The notes: a model not told the origin generated them from the sequence alone. Positions 1 through 6,632 are shown, counted from the first letter of the stretch. The stretch is DNA of 21,444 nt from an uncultured Bacteroidales bacterium (GCA_903929065.1 CAIYTJ010000701.1:1-21444); one strand, 5' to 3'. A program made the numbers and translations.

Positions 1-1062
1 CACATTGGAAACAAACAATTGTACGTGACTTCCGGTCACTATGCGAAATATGGTAAAGATTCGTTCCAACCGATTCATACACCCGAAGAAGGTGAAGAAT
101 ATCTGTTGAAACCGATGAACTGTCCGCACCACTGCGAAATTTACAAGTTTAAACCTCGTTCATACAAAGAACTGCCGGTTCGTTTAGCAGAATTTGGAAC
201 TGTGTATCGTTACGAACAAAGCGGTGAATTACATGGATTAACCCGTGTACGCAGCTTTACACAAGACGATGCGCATATTTTCTGTCGCCCCGACCAGGTG
301 AAAGATGAATTTTTGAAAGTAATGGATATTATCTTTATTATTTTCAATGCATTGGAATTCAAAAATTTCGAAGCACAGATTTCATTACGCGATCCTAATA
401 ATCGAGAAAAATACATTGGTTCAGACGAAAACTGGGATAAAGCCGAAAAATCGATTATTGAAGCTTGTGCCGAAAAAGGTTTGAAGGCGAAAATAGAAAC
501 CGGCGAAGCAGCGTTCTATGGTCCAAAACTGGACTTTATGGTTCGCGATGCAATTGGTCGTAAATGGCAGTTGGGAACTATCCAGGTTGATTATAACCTG
601 CCTGAACGTTTCGAATTGGAATATACCGGAGAAGACAACCAAAAACATCGTCCGGTAATGATTCACCGGGCACCGTTTGGTTCTATGGAACGTTTCGTGG
701 CCGTATTGATTGAGCACACTGCCGGAAAATTCCCATTGTGGTTAACTCCCGATCAGGTGGTGATACTTCCAATCAGCGAAAAATTCAACGACTACGCATT
801 CCAGATTGCCAAAGAAATGAATGCACAGGATATTCGTGTTCAGGTGGATGACCGTAACGAGAAGATTGGTCGCAAAATCCGTGATAATGAGTTGAAACGC
901 ATTCCATATATGCTTATTGTTGGTGAAAAAGAAGCCGAAAATGGTGAAGTAGCCGTACGCCGTCAAGGCGAAGGTGATAAAGGAACTATGAAGGTGGATG
1001 AATTCGCTAAACTGATAACTGAAGAAGTGAATGGTTTAATGAAACAAGCGGAAGCGTTATAA
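1..1062 (+). CDS. thrS: Threonyl-tRNA synthetase, C-terminal 353 codons (5' end cut by window)
   Basis: Cytoplasmic class II aminoacyl-tRNA synthetase that charges tRNA-Thr. The reading frame is open from base 1, so the gene begins upstream. About 290 residues (TGS domain, editing domain and the start of the catalytic core) are missing compared with the roughly 640-residue family length. Numbering from the first codon in the window, the zinc ligands typical of ThrRS are visible: Cys41 in MNCPHH, His92 in DDAHIFC and the His in MIHRAPFGSMERF (about residue 222). Motif 2 is at 67-95 (TVYRYEQSGELHGLTRVRSF) with its ATP-binding Arg70, and motif 3 is the GSMERF segment. The anticodon-binding domain starts near PLWLTPDQVVILP (about 245) and runs to the TAA stop. 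A strong terminator follows 31 bp later, so thrS is not co-transcribed with the next genes by default. Identification is secure. Confidence 0.97.
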   Translation, partial: HIGNKQLYVTSGHYAKYGKDSFQPIHTPEEGEEYLLKPMNCPHHCEIYKFKPRSYKELPVRLAEFGTVYRYEQSGELHGLTRVRSFTQDDAHIFCRPDQVKDEFLKVMDIIFIIFNALEFKNFEAQISLRDPNNREKYIGSDENWDKAEKSIIEACAEKGLKAKIETGEAAFYGPKLDFMVRDAIGRKWQLGTIQVDYNLPERFELEYTGEDNQKHRPVMIHRAPFGSMERFVAVLIEHTAGKFPLWLTPDQVVILPISEKFNDYAFQIAKEMNAQDIRVQVDDRNEKIGRKIRDNELKRIPYMLIVGEKEAENGEVAVRRQGEGDKGTMKVDEFAKLITEEVNGLMKQAEAL

Positions 1063-1092
1063 TTATTAGATTTTAGAACCAAGAATCAAGAT

Positions 1093-1130
1093 AAAAAAGT
1101 TCGAACCAAATAATCGGCTCGAACTTTTTT
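1093..1130 (+). terminator. Rho-independent terminator after thrS
   Basis: The 12-bp arms AAAAAAGTTCGA (1093-1104) and TCGAACTTTTTT (1119-1130) pair perfectly. Inside them an A/C mismatch and two C-G pairs close an 8-nt loop. The T run forms the 3' arm, and the A run on the other arm would make it bidirectional. It contains the core CGAACC-N8-GGCTCG, related to the terminators at 3595 and 5128. Confidence 0.88.
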
Positions 1131-1205
1131 GTAATTATAAATGAATGAAAATTAGAAACATATAAGTTTCGTTGAAAATTATTTCAAAAATTATTCAAAA
1201 ATTAA

Positions 1206-1235
1206 TTGGAAATTAGAAAAAACACTATAACTTTG
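1206..1235 (+). promoter_or_regulatory. Bacteroidota-type promoter for the membrane protein/regulator/creD unit
   Basis: TAACTTTG at 1228-1235 is an exact match to the Bacteroidota -7 consensus TAnnTTTG. A -33-like TTG lies at 1206-1208, leaving a 19-bp spacer. The predicted transcription start near 1242 lies about 23 nt before the ATG at 1265. The -7 box overlaps the left arm of the inverted repeat at 1230-1246, so a protein bound there would block initiation. Confidence 0.6.
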
Positions 1236-1246
1236 CACTTCAAAGT
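1230..1246. promoter_or_regulatory. Palindromic operator candidate, copy 1
   Basis: The inverted repeat ACTTTG-CACTT-CAAAGT (6-bp arms, 5-bp centre) is followed directly by ACTTTTATT. The same arrangement recurs at 2161-2185 before creD. One copy sits in front of the gene next to the winged-helix regulator (1853-2143) and overlaps the -7 box, so autoregulation by that protein is the simplest reading. That is inference. Confidence 0.55.
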
Positions 1247-1264
1247 ACTTTTATTTATAATCAA

Positions 1265-1849
1265 ATGGAAAAGCAATTAGAAGATTTAAAAGTTATACGT
1301 GAGATGATGGAAAAATCATCAAAATTTCTTTCTTTAAGCGGGCTATCAGGCATTGTTGCAGGAATAACAGCAACCTTGGGTGTTGCATATGCTTATTTCT
1401 TCATTTTTGGTGGGCATATTGCTGCTGCCAACATTCTCATGATAATTGATGCCTGCATTGTTCTGATTATTTCTGTGACTTTTGGAGTTTATTTTTCGTG
1501 GAGAAAAGCACGCAAAAGCAACCAAAAACTTTTCAATAAAGTAACCCTGAAAACCATTTATAATTTGAGCATTCCGCTTTTGACCGGTGGAATTTTTTCT
1601 ATTATTCTAATACTTCGTGGTGAAAGTGAAATGGTTGCAGCCATTACATTGATATTTTACGGATTAGCATTAGTTAATGTTTCCAAGTTCACTTTTGATG
1701 AAATACATTACCTTGGAATTACTGAAATTCTTTTGGGCATTGCTGCGGCAATTTTCACTCATAACGGTATTATATTCTGGACAATTGGCTTTGGTATTTG
1801 CCATATCATTTATGGTTCAATTATGTATAAAAAATATGATTTGAAATAG
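1265..1849 (+). CDS. Polytopic inner-membrane protein of a CreD-associated module, function unknown
   Basis: A 194-residue protein with a short charged, amphipathic N-terminus (MEKQLEDLKVIREMMEKSSK) and about six hydrophobic segments (roughly residues 27-49, 54-75, 98-118, 122-142, 150-168 and 170-187), so an integral inner-membrane protein without a signal peptide. I recognise no catalytic motif and cannot assign a family function. The ATG at 1265 fits the promoter just upstream and the amphipathic start. The stop is only 3 nt before the ATG of the winged-helix regulator, so the two are translationally linked, and creD follows. In Bacteroidota such small membrane proteins are often found next to this type of regulator and CreD, which suggests an envelope-stress or membrane-sensing role. 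That role is inferred from context only. Confidence 0.85.
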   Translation: MEKQLEDLKVIREMMEKSSKFLSLSGLSGIVAGITATLGVAYAYFFIFGGHIAAANILMIIDACIVLIISVTFGVYFSWRKARKSNQKLFNKVTLKTIYNLSIPLLTGGIFSIILILRGESEMVAAITLIFYGLALVNVSKFTFDEIHYLGITEILLGIAAAIFTHNGIIFWTIGFGICHIIYGSIMYKKYDLK

Positions 1850-1852
1850 CTG

Positions 1853-2143
1853 ATGGCAAATATAATAGCAAATCTGAATAAAGCCTTCGAGAGTAGAATC
1901 CGTTTAGGAATAATGTCTATCTTGATGGTAAATGAATCTATTGATTTCAATACGATGAAAGAATTATTGGAACTGACTGACGGTAATTTGGCCAGCCATA
2001 TAAAAGCTCTTGAGAGCCTTGAATATATTCAAAGTATCAAGCAGTTTGTCGGGAGGAAACCAAATACGAAATATATTATTACAAACCTGGGTCGCCAAAG
2101 TTTTCAAGAGCATTTGAAAGCGCTTGAAACCCTGATCAAATAA
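1853..2143 (+). CDS. Winged-helix transcriptional regulator (HTH_34-like, MarR/ArsR-type fold)
   Basis: A 96-residue DNA-binding protein that consists of a single winged-helix domain. After an N-terminal helix (NLNKAFESRIRLGIMSILM) the segment FNTMKELLELTDGNLASHIKALESLEYI (about 32-60) is the helix-turn-helix, with the recognition helix around NLASHIKALE. The strand-turn-strand around KQFVGRKPNTKYIITNLGRQSF (about 62-83) forms the wing. This matches the small stand-alone winged-helix regulators of Bacteroidota. No effector-binding domain is present, so sensing may rely on the membrane protein encoded 3 nt upstream or on dimerisation. Its likely targets are the two palindromes at 1230-1246 and 2161-2176. 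The fold is clear. The regulated genes are inferred from position. Confidence 0.88.
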   Translation: MANIIANLNKAFESRIRLGIMSILMVNESIDFNTMKELLELTDGNLASHIKALESLEYIQSIKQFVGRKPNTKYIITNLGRQSFQEHLKALETLIK

Positions 2144-2148
2144 TTTTT

Positions 2149-2185
2149 TTTGTTCATAAGCTTTGAATTGCAAAGTACTTTTATT
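2149..2185 (+). promoter_or_regulatory. Operator copy 2 with possible internal promoter before creD
   Basis: CTTTG-AATTG-CAAAG (2161-2175) followed by TACTTTTATT repeats the element at 1231-1255 with only the 5-bp centre changed. A possible promoter reads TTTG (2149-2152), 23-bp spacer, TACTTTTA (2176-2183, one mismatch to TAnnTTTG). The alternative TAAGCTTTG (2157-2165) has one base too many. A TTG at 2150 in the creD frame would place this element inside the coding region, which argues for the ATG at 2222 as the real start. Confidence 0.5.
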
Positions 2186-2221
2186 CACAATACAAATAAT
2201 TATCTAAAAAACAATCACATC

Positions 2222-3586
2222 ATGAACACAGAAAACGAAAATGTTGAAAAATTCAGCCAGTCAATTACCTTCAAAGCCATTATTATCGGTTCTCTTACAC
2301 TTCTCATGCTTATACCGGGCATGATGATACAAAATCTTATTCAGGAAAGAAAAGTGCGAAGCACTGAAACTATTGAAAAAATTAATGCGAAATGGAGCAA
2401 CGCCCAAACGATTAATGGCCCTGTATTAACTGTGCCCTACACTACAACTTCTACTGATGCTAACAATAAATCTATTCTTGAAAGACACTTTTTTAATTTA
2501 GCACCTGAAGAATTAAATATTAAAGCAAAATTGTTCCCGGAGGTAAGACATTATGGGATTTACAAAACGATATTGTATAAAAGTGAACTTCAAATTTCCG
2601 GAAATTTCAATAAAATTGATAACCAGAGTTTTGAAGGTGGAGTCATTCATTGGAATGAAGCTTTTCTGACTATTGGCGTTTCAGATTTAAGAGGGATAAC
2701 TAACAATATTGATTTTGTACTTGAAGGATGTCACTACACAGCCGAAGCAGGTGGAAAAACCGAAAATGGAATTGTAGGAAAAGGGTTGGTGGTCACACCG
2801 GATAACGCAGCTCTTTTTCAAGCGGGAAAATCCCTGCACTTCAGTTGTAATTTGAGTCTGAACGGAAGCAGCGACATGAATTTTATTCCATTAGGTAAAA
2901 TCACAAAAGTACAAATGAGCGGTGCTTGGAAATCACCGGGATTTATTGGAAGTTTTAGTCCGGAATACAAACTGAATGAGAAAGATTTCACAGCAACATG
3001 GAATGTTCTTCATTTTAACCGTGATATACCTGAAAGTTGGATTGACAAAGACATTGAATCATTCCAGGACAGTTCATTTGGAGTGAATCTTGTTGACCCG
3101 GTTGATCATTATCAACAAAATATGAGATCGGCAAAATACGCTTTTATGTTTATAGCTCTTACTTTTGTGGTGTTTTTCTTTGTAGAAATTCTCACCAGAA
3201 AAAAGATTCATCCGATTCAATATTTATTGGTTGGAATTGCATTAATACTTTTCTATAGCTTATTATTATCAATTTCGGAGCAACTTAACTTTGGATTTGC
3301 ATATCTGATAGCAAGTGCTGCTACTATCGGCCTGATAACGATTTATGCGCAGAGTATTTTTAAAAATGCATTGCAAACGTCAATTCTGGCAACGATTCTA
3401 AGTGTTTTATATGTTTTCTTATATGTAGTATTGCAACTTGAAGATATTGCATTATTGATTGGAAGTATTGGCTTGTTTTTAATTCTAGGTATAATCATGT
3501 ATTTTTCAAGAAAGATTAATTGGTATAAGCATGATGAGGAATTAATTACAAACTCAGAAATATTGAACACAGAAATAACAGAATAA
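2222..3586 (+). CDS. creD: CreD-family inner-membrane protein
   Basis: 454 residues from the ATG at 2222, almost the same length as E. coli CreD (450). The frame is open further upstream, but a TTG start at 2150 would include the repeated operator and lacks family similarity, so I reject it. After a short hydrophilic head, the first membrane segment (about 18-40, KAIIIGSLTLLMLIPGMMI) is followed by the CreD signature LIQERKVRSTETIEKINAKW and AQTINGPVLTVPY. A periplasmic domain of about 240 residues comes next. The C-terminus carries about six membrane helices with the conserved stretch IHPIQYLLVGIALILFYSLL. In enterobacteria CreD belongs to the CreBC regulon and affects envelope integrity and colicin/beta-lactam responses. 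Its molecular activity is not known. Here it is paired with a winged-helix regulator instead of CreBC, as is common in Bacteroidota. Confidence 0.92.
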   Translation: MNTENENVEKFSQSITFKAIIIGSLTLLMLIPGMMIQNLIQERKVRSTETIEKINAKWSNAQTINGPVLTVPYTTTSTDANNKSILERHFFNLAPEELNIKAKLFPEVRHYGIYKTILYKSELQISGNFNKIDNQSFEGGVIHWNEAFLTIGVSDLRGITNNIDFVLEGCHYTAEAGGKTENGIVGKGLVVTPDNAALFQAGKSLHFSCNLSLNGSSDMNFIPLGKITKVQMSGAWKSPGFIGSFSPEYKLNEKDFTATWNVLHFNRDIPESWIDKDIESFQDSSFGVNLVDPVDHYQQNMRSAKYAFMFIALTFVVFFFVEILTRKKIHPIQYLLVGIALILFYSLLLSISEQLNFGFAYLIASAATIGLITIYAQSIFKNALQTSILATILSVLYVFLYVVLQLEDIALLIGSIGLFLILGIIMYFSRKINWYKHDEELITNSEILNTEITE

Positions 3587-3594
3587 TATCTGAT

Positions 3595-3633
3595 AAAAAA
3601 AAACGCGAACCATGTTATTGGTTCGCGCTTTTT
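3595..3633 (+). terminator. Rho-independent terminator after creD
   Basis: Arms CGCGAACC (3604-3611) and GGTTCGCG (3620-3627) enclose the 8-nt loop ATGTTATT. They are flanked by an A9 run and by CTTTTT. The arms are identical to those of the terminator at 5128-5167 but the loop differs. The A run would let it also act on the leftward transcript of the redoxin gene. Confidence 0.88.
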
Positions 3634-3654
3634 ATTGACATCAAAGTGTGCGAT

Positions 3655-3700
3655 GCTCCTTTGAGAGTTTTTATATTCACACTAAAACTCTTTCAGGAGC
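3655..3700. repeat. 46-bp inverted repeat between creD and the redoxin gene
   Basis: Left arm GCTCCT-ttg-AGAGTTTT and right arm AAAACTCT-ttc-AGGAGC pair over 6 and 8 bp around a 3-bp internal mismatch, with an 11-nt loop. It lies 18 bp beyond the stop of the leftward gene 3718-4356, so it would be a 3'-UTR hairpin of that transcript. No direct T run follows in the leftward direction, so it is not a canonical terminator. It could protect the 3' end or work together with the hairpin at 3595-3633. Confidence 0.6.
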
Positions 3701-3717
3701 TGCCCACTCTGAATAGC

Positions 3718-4356
3718 TTAATTTTTTGCCGTTTTAATTCCGCATCCTATAGCTTTTGTTGATGAAAGAGCAACGGGCTGCCCGGCTAATAACTGATCAA
3801 CGGCTGCTTCGACGTATTTATGACTTACATCGTTTGGATTCGCATAATTATCGTCAATGGCGCCCATATACCGCACGATGTTTTTGCCATTTTCCTTTTT
3901 CAGCACGAATACATGCGGCGTGTGTGAAGCTCCGTATTGCGGATAGATTTTCTGTCCATCATCCAACAAATAAGGAAATGTAAATCCTTTTTCTTTTGCC
4001 CGTTGCTGCATGCCTTCAAAGCTGTCAATAGGTTCCAGTTTCGGATCGTTGGGATTGATGGCAATGACAGGATAACCTTGTGATGCATATTTTTCATTCA
4101 AGGCAATAACTCTGTCCTGATAAGCTTTGGCATAAGGGCAGTGATTGCAGGTAAAGACAACGATAAATCCTTTTGCCGACTTGAAATCTGAAAGGGAAAC
4201 CATTTTGTTGTCCACATTTTTCAACCGGAAATCAGTGGCTACATCGCCAATTTTGTACCCTTTTTGTTCGGATGTTTTTTTTAGTTGCTGACCTGAGGCC
4301 GGCATTAAGAACATCAGTAATACCAATGCACTTACTATAATTCCTGTTCTTTTCAT
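3718..4356 (-). CDS. Exported thioredoxin/redoxin-family protein (CNHCP active site)
   Basis: A 212-residue protein with an N-terminal signal peptide (residues 1-22, hydrophobic core IIVSALVLLMFLMPA, cleavage near ASG-QQ), so periplasmic. The mature part is a peroxiredoxin-like/AhpC-TSA thioredoxin fold. It has the opening GDVATDFRLKNVDNKMVSL, the redox motif FTCNHCPYAKAYQDR with Cys70 and Cys73, the NPNDP loop at about 101-105, the cis-proline segment SHTPHVF (Pro147) and a C-terminal GCGIK (Cys205) that is also conserved in this family. These features fit the 'thioredoxin family protein' group (PRX-like) common in Bacteroidota. The substrate is unknown, and it is probably a thiol-disulfide reductase or a peroxide-related redoxin. 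A second thioredoxin-fold protein lies upstream on the same strand (4459-4983). The 102-nt gap between them has unusual repeats around the start codon. Confidence 0.9.
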   Translation of the reverse strand: MKRTGIIVSALVLLMFLMPASGQQLKKTSEQKGYKIGDVATDFRLKNVDNKMVSLSDFKSAKGFIVVFTCNHCPYAKAYQDRVIALNEKYASQGYPVIAINPNDPKLEPIDSFEGMQQRAKEKGFTFPYLLDDGQKIYPQYGASHTPHVFVLKKENGKNIVRYMGAIDDNYANPNDVSHKYVEAAVDQLLAGQPVALSSTKAIGCGIKTAKN

Positions 4357-4450
4357 ACGATAATAAATGTTTTTTAAATGTCGTATGGAACCCGCATATC
4401 AGATTATCACTGTCTTTGGTGAATTTCTGTATTCATGCTCGTTTCATACG
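4354..4450 (-). promoter_or_regulatory. Start-codon inverted repeat and upstream decoy start of the redoxin gene
   Basis: In the leftward mRNA, TCGTATG (complement of 4354-4360) contains the AUG of the redoxin gene and can pair with CATACGA (complement of 4381-4387) across 20 nt. Further upstream CGTATGAAAC (complement of 4441-4450) repeats the start region and offers the same middle element a 6-bp alternative partner. That upstream AUG opens a 4-codon reading frame (ATG AAA CGA GCA TGA) very like the real start (ATG AAA AGA ACA). Regulation by exclusive hairpins is possible but unproven. Confidence 0.25.
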
Positions 4451-4458
4451 TTCTTGTT

Positions 4459-4983
4459 TTATAAATAGTTTTTAATTAATTGGACTAATTCTTTTTTATT
4501 CATTTCACTTTCTTTGAAACTCAGTTTTTTCCCGTTACGATAAATGACTGTTGCGGGAATGGCTCCGCTCCAGTTTTGGTCAACGGCCGGAATCCATTCG
4601 TTCATTCGCTTGTTGTCGTCTAAAATGTACACATCCATCTGAATTTTATTCTTTGCTATAAATGGTTTTATCCGCGAATCAATTTCCATGGCATCATCCA
4701 TGTTGACTAAAATCATTTTGAATTGAGGATTGAACTGGTACAAATTATTTACTTCCATAAAGACAGGCAGTTCGGCAACACACGGTTTACACCATGTTGC
4801 CCAAAAATTGACCACATACAATTTATTGTCGTTTTTTTTGAGAACAGCTTGAAGTTGATCGAAGTTTACAACTTTCAACGTGTATTTGTGGTGAGATGCA
4901 GGGCGGGTTGTGCTTTTTGATGTTTCCTGACTGAGTGCGGAGAATGAAACCATTGACAATAATAAAACAAACAGGTTTTTCAT
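4459..4983 (-). CDS. TlpA/ResA-like periplasmic thiol-disulfide oxidoreductase
   Basis: 174 residues from the ATG at 4983. A longer frame begins at 5025, but the typical signal peptide MKNLFVLLLSMVSFSALSQ starts at 4983, so I choose that start. The mature domain is a thioredoxin fold. The strand KLYVVNFWATWCKPC carries the redox motif WCKPC (Cys65, Cys68), followed by ELPVFMEVNN, the strand MILVNMDDA, and the cis-proline segment GAIPATVIYRNGK with Pro143. This is the TlpA/ResA/DsbE-like subgroup, usually a reductant of periplasmic protein thiols or apocytochromes. No cytochrome c maturation gene is nearby, so the substrate is unknown. The C-terminus MNKKELVQLIKNYL ends the fold at normal length. 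It is codirectional with the redoxin gene downstream (102-nt gap), and both may serve envelope thiol balance. Confidence 0.9.
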   Translation of the reverse strand: MKNLFVLLLSMVSFSALSQETSKSTTRPASHHKYTLKVVNFDQLQAVLKKNDNKLYVVNFWATWCKPCVAELPVFMEVNNLYQFNPQFKMILVNMDDAMEIDSRIKPFIAKNKIQMDVYILDDNKRMNEWIPAVDQNWSGAIPATVIYRNGKKLSFKESEMNKKELVQLIKNYL

Positions 4984-5127
4984 ATATATTTTTATTTTTG
5001 AAACACCTGAGAGTTCGGATTGCATCAGTGCATTATATTATTATTAACATGCCGGACATTATTTTAAATACTATTTGGGATAGGGGCTGTTTAATTTACG
5101 TTTGTTGTTGGTTTACTCATTGTTCAG

Positions 5128-5167
5128 AAAAAAACGCGAACCGGTAATTTGGTTCGCGTTTTTTTTT
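5128..5167 (-). terminator. Bidirectional terminator downstream of the VWA lipoprotein gene
   Basis: A7-CGCGAACC (5128-5142) and GGTTCGCG-T9 (5151-5167) form a perfect 15-bp stem with the 8-nt loop GGTAATTT. It lies 24 bp beyond the stop of the leftward gene at 5192, so its main job is to end that transcript. The 8-bp arms match the creD terminator exactly. Confidence 0.9.
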
Positions 5168-5191
5168 GTTTGAATTGGAGTATTTAAATAC

Positions 5192-6067
5192 TTATTGAGG
5201 CCACTTTTTCACTAATGAAATAAACTCCTTCCGGTAATCGAAAGGGTCGAATGTGGTGGCGGTTTCGCCCAGGTTGAGCACCATTTGTTTGGTGGCTGTG
5301 CCTTTGTAAACCGATTGCTTCATCAGCATTCCGAAGGCGGTGACGGAAGCAGCAAAGCGCATATTCTCAGAAGCCGCGCTAATATCAAGCAGGGGATCGA
5401 TGATAATGTGCTGCAATGAGCGGCTTTCGGTTTCATTTGGTTTCTTATATTTGAAATCGAACTGTGCATATTTTTCTAAATTTTTGGTTCCGTTCAGAAC
5501 CACTTCATACAATGCAGTGATAGTTTGTCCAGAGCCAATTTCGCCGGCATCGGTGGAGTCATTTTTGAATTGTTCCTGAGTCATTGTTCTGTTTTCGTAA
5601 CCAATCAGGCGGAATGAATCCACCTTGTTGGGATTGAACGTGATCTGAATTTTTGAATCCTTGGCAATGGTGTAAAACTTAGCCTTTTCGTTGACAAACA
5701 CTTTCAAAATCTGGTCGGCATTGTCGATGTATTCGTAGTTTCCGTTGCCTTTATTGGCCACCTGCTCCATCATGCTTTCGTTCAGGTTTCCTTCGCCCAC
5801 GCCCAGCACGGTGAGGTAAATGCCCGACTGGATTTTGCTTTTAATCAATTCGGTCATTGCTTCGTCCGAGCTTGGACCAACGTTGAAATCGCCATCGGTA
5901 CCAATAATTACACGGTTATTGCCATTCGCAATCAGACTTTCAAGCGCTACATCATATGCCGTAGAAAGTGCAGCCGCTCCGGCAGTCGTGCCTCCGGCAG
6001 TGAGTTGGTTGATAGCTGCTTTGATTTTTGGTTTTCTGGTTGGCCGAAGTGCTCGGCAGCAATACAT
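5192..6067 (-). CDS. VWA lipoprotein (YfbK-like), C-terminal part after a frameshift
   Basis: This frame holds the second half of the protein whose start is at 6632. True homology begins near IKAAINQLTAGG (nt 6025). The first 14 residues, MYCCRALRPTRKPK, are out-of-frame translation. It continues the VWA domain with GGTTAG (MIDAS threonine), the segment ALSTAYDVALESLIANGNNRVI, GTDGDFNVGPSS (MIDAS-type Asp) and YLTVLGVGEGNLNESMMEQVA. The C-terminal half, from about KAKFYTIAKDSKIQITFNP to FDPFDYRKEFISLVKKWPQ, corresponds to the DUF3520 region of the YfbK family. Joining it to the upstream part by removing one base of the A5 run (plus-strand T5 at 6025-6029) gives a complete protein of about 480 residues. 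Family assignment is firm. Whether this copy is broken in the cell or is a sequencing indel cannot be told from this window. Confidence 0.85.
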   Translation of the reverse strand: MYCCRALRPTRKPKIKAAINQLTAGGTTAGAAALSTAYDVALESLIANGNNRVIIGTDGDFNVGPSSDEAMTELIKSKIQSGIYLTVLGVGEGNLNESMMEQVANKGNGNYEYIDNADQILKVFVNEKAKFYTIAKDSKIQITFNPNKVDSFRLIGYENRTMTQEQFKNDSTDAGEIGSGQTITALYEVVLNGTKNLEKYAQFDFKYKKPNETESRSLQHIIIDPLLDISAASENMRFAASVTAFGMLMKQSVYKGTATKQMVLNLGETATTFDPFDYRKEFISLVKKWPQ

Positions 6068-6632
6068 GCACGTTGGTGGAATAGGTCACAATGGCTACTT
6101 TGTCCTGTTCGCGTAAATTATCAACCAGCAATTTGAAACCGCTTTTCAGAATTCCCAATTTGTCAGGTGAGTCCATAGAACCGGACACATCAATCAGAAA
6201 AACATAGTTCGCTGCCGGAATTTCCGAAGCGGGAAAGGTCTTTCCCTTCATGCCTATACGCATTAAATAATGGTTCGGATTCCATGGACAGGTGGCGATT
6301 TCGGAATTAAGTCCTACATTTTCACCTGCATCGGGTTCTGTGTAATCGAAGGTAAAATAATTCAGGTACTCTTCAACCCGCACTGACGAAACCGGCGGAG
6401 TTTGTCCCAGGTAGAGAAACCGGCGCATGTTTCCGTACGAACCACCGTCGGCATCCACCGAAAAAGTGGAAACTGACTGTGTGGCGGTATTAATAAACGG
6501 GTTTTCGCCATATTCTTTGTACTTTTCGTTGTAGGTATAATTACCCAATGAAGGGCCGTAGCTTCCGTACATGCTGCATCCGGCCATTACAATGGCAACA
6601 ATTGCAGCGAGAATAAAATTCAATGCTTTCAT
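5952..6632 (-). CDS. VWA lipoprotein (YfbK-like), N-terminal part before a frameshift
   Basis: Lipoprotein signal MKALNFILAAIVAIVMAGC with the acceptor Cys19 (lipobox M-A-G-C), then the VWA N-terminal domain (about 45-100: NTATQSVSTFSVDADGGSYG, MRRFLYLGQTPPVSSVRVEE, YLNYFTFDY). The VWA domain itself follows with the metal-site motif DVSGSM (Asp148, Ser150, Ser152). The family sequence is followed as far as SANQKTK (residue 202, nt about 6027). After that the frame reads 24 unrelated residues to a stop at 5952. The rest of the domain is in the 5192-6067 frame. YfbK-like proteins are envelope lipoproteins with a metal-dependent protein-binding fold, and their partners are poorly known. An 88-bp gap separates it from the DUF898 gene upstream on the same strand, and I see no clear promoter there, so both may be one unit. 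Confidence 0.85.
   Translation of the reverse strand: MKALNFILAAIVAIVMAGCSMYGSYGPSLGNYTYNEKYKEYGENPFINTATQSVSTFSVDADGGSYGNMRRFLYLGQTPPVSSVRVEEYLNYFTFDYTEPDAGENVGLNSEIATCPWNPNHYLMRIGMKGKTFPASEIPAANYVFLIDVSGSMDSPDKLGILKSGFKLLVDNLREQDKVAIVTYSTNVHVLLPSTSANQKTKNQSSYQPTHCRRHDCRSGCTFYGI

Noticed and set aside
210..966. Antisense reading frames across thrS, and similar long frames across the giant gene and the exbB operon
   Set aside because: They lie opposite strong protein-coding genes, show no family motifs, and have no promoter of their own.
4984..5025. Longer N-terminus (14 residues) for the TlpA-like protein
   Set aside because: The standard signal peptide starts at 4983. The extension is hydrophilic and would bury it.
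6023..6030. Programmed ribosomal frameshift in the VWA lipoprotein gene
   Set aside because: Joining the frames needs a skip of one base, no known +1 signal is visible, and the family is not known for frameshifting. An indel in a homopolymer is simpler.
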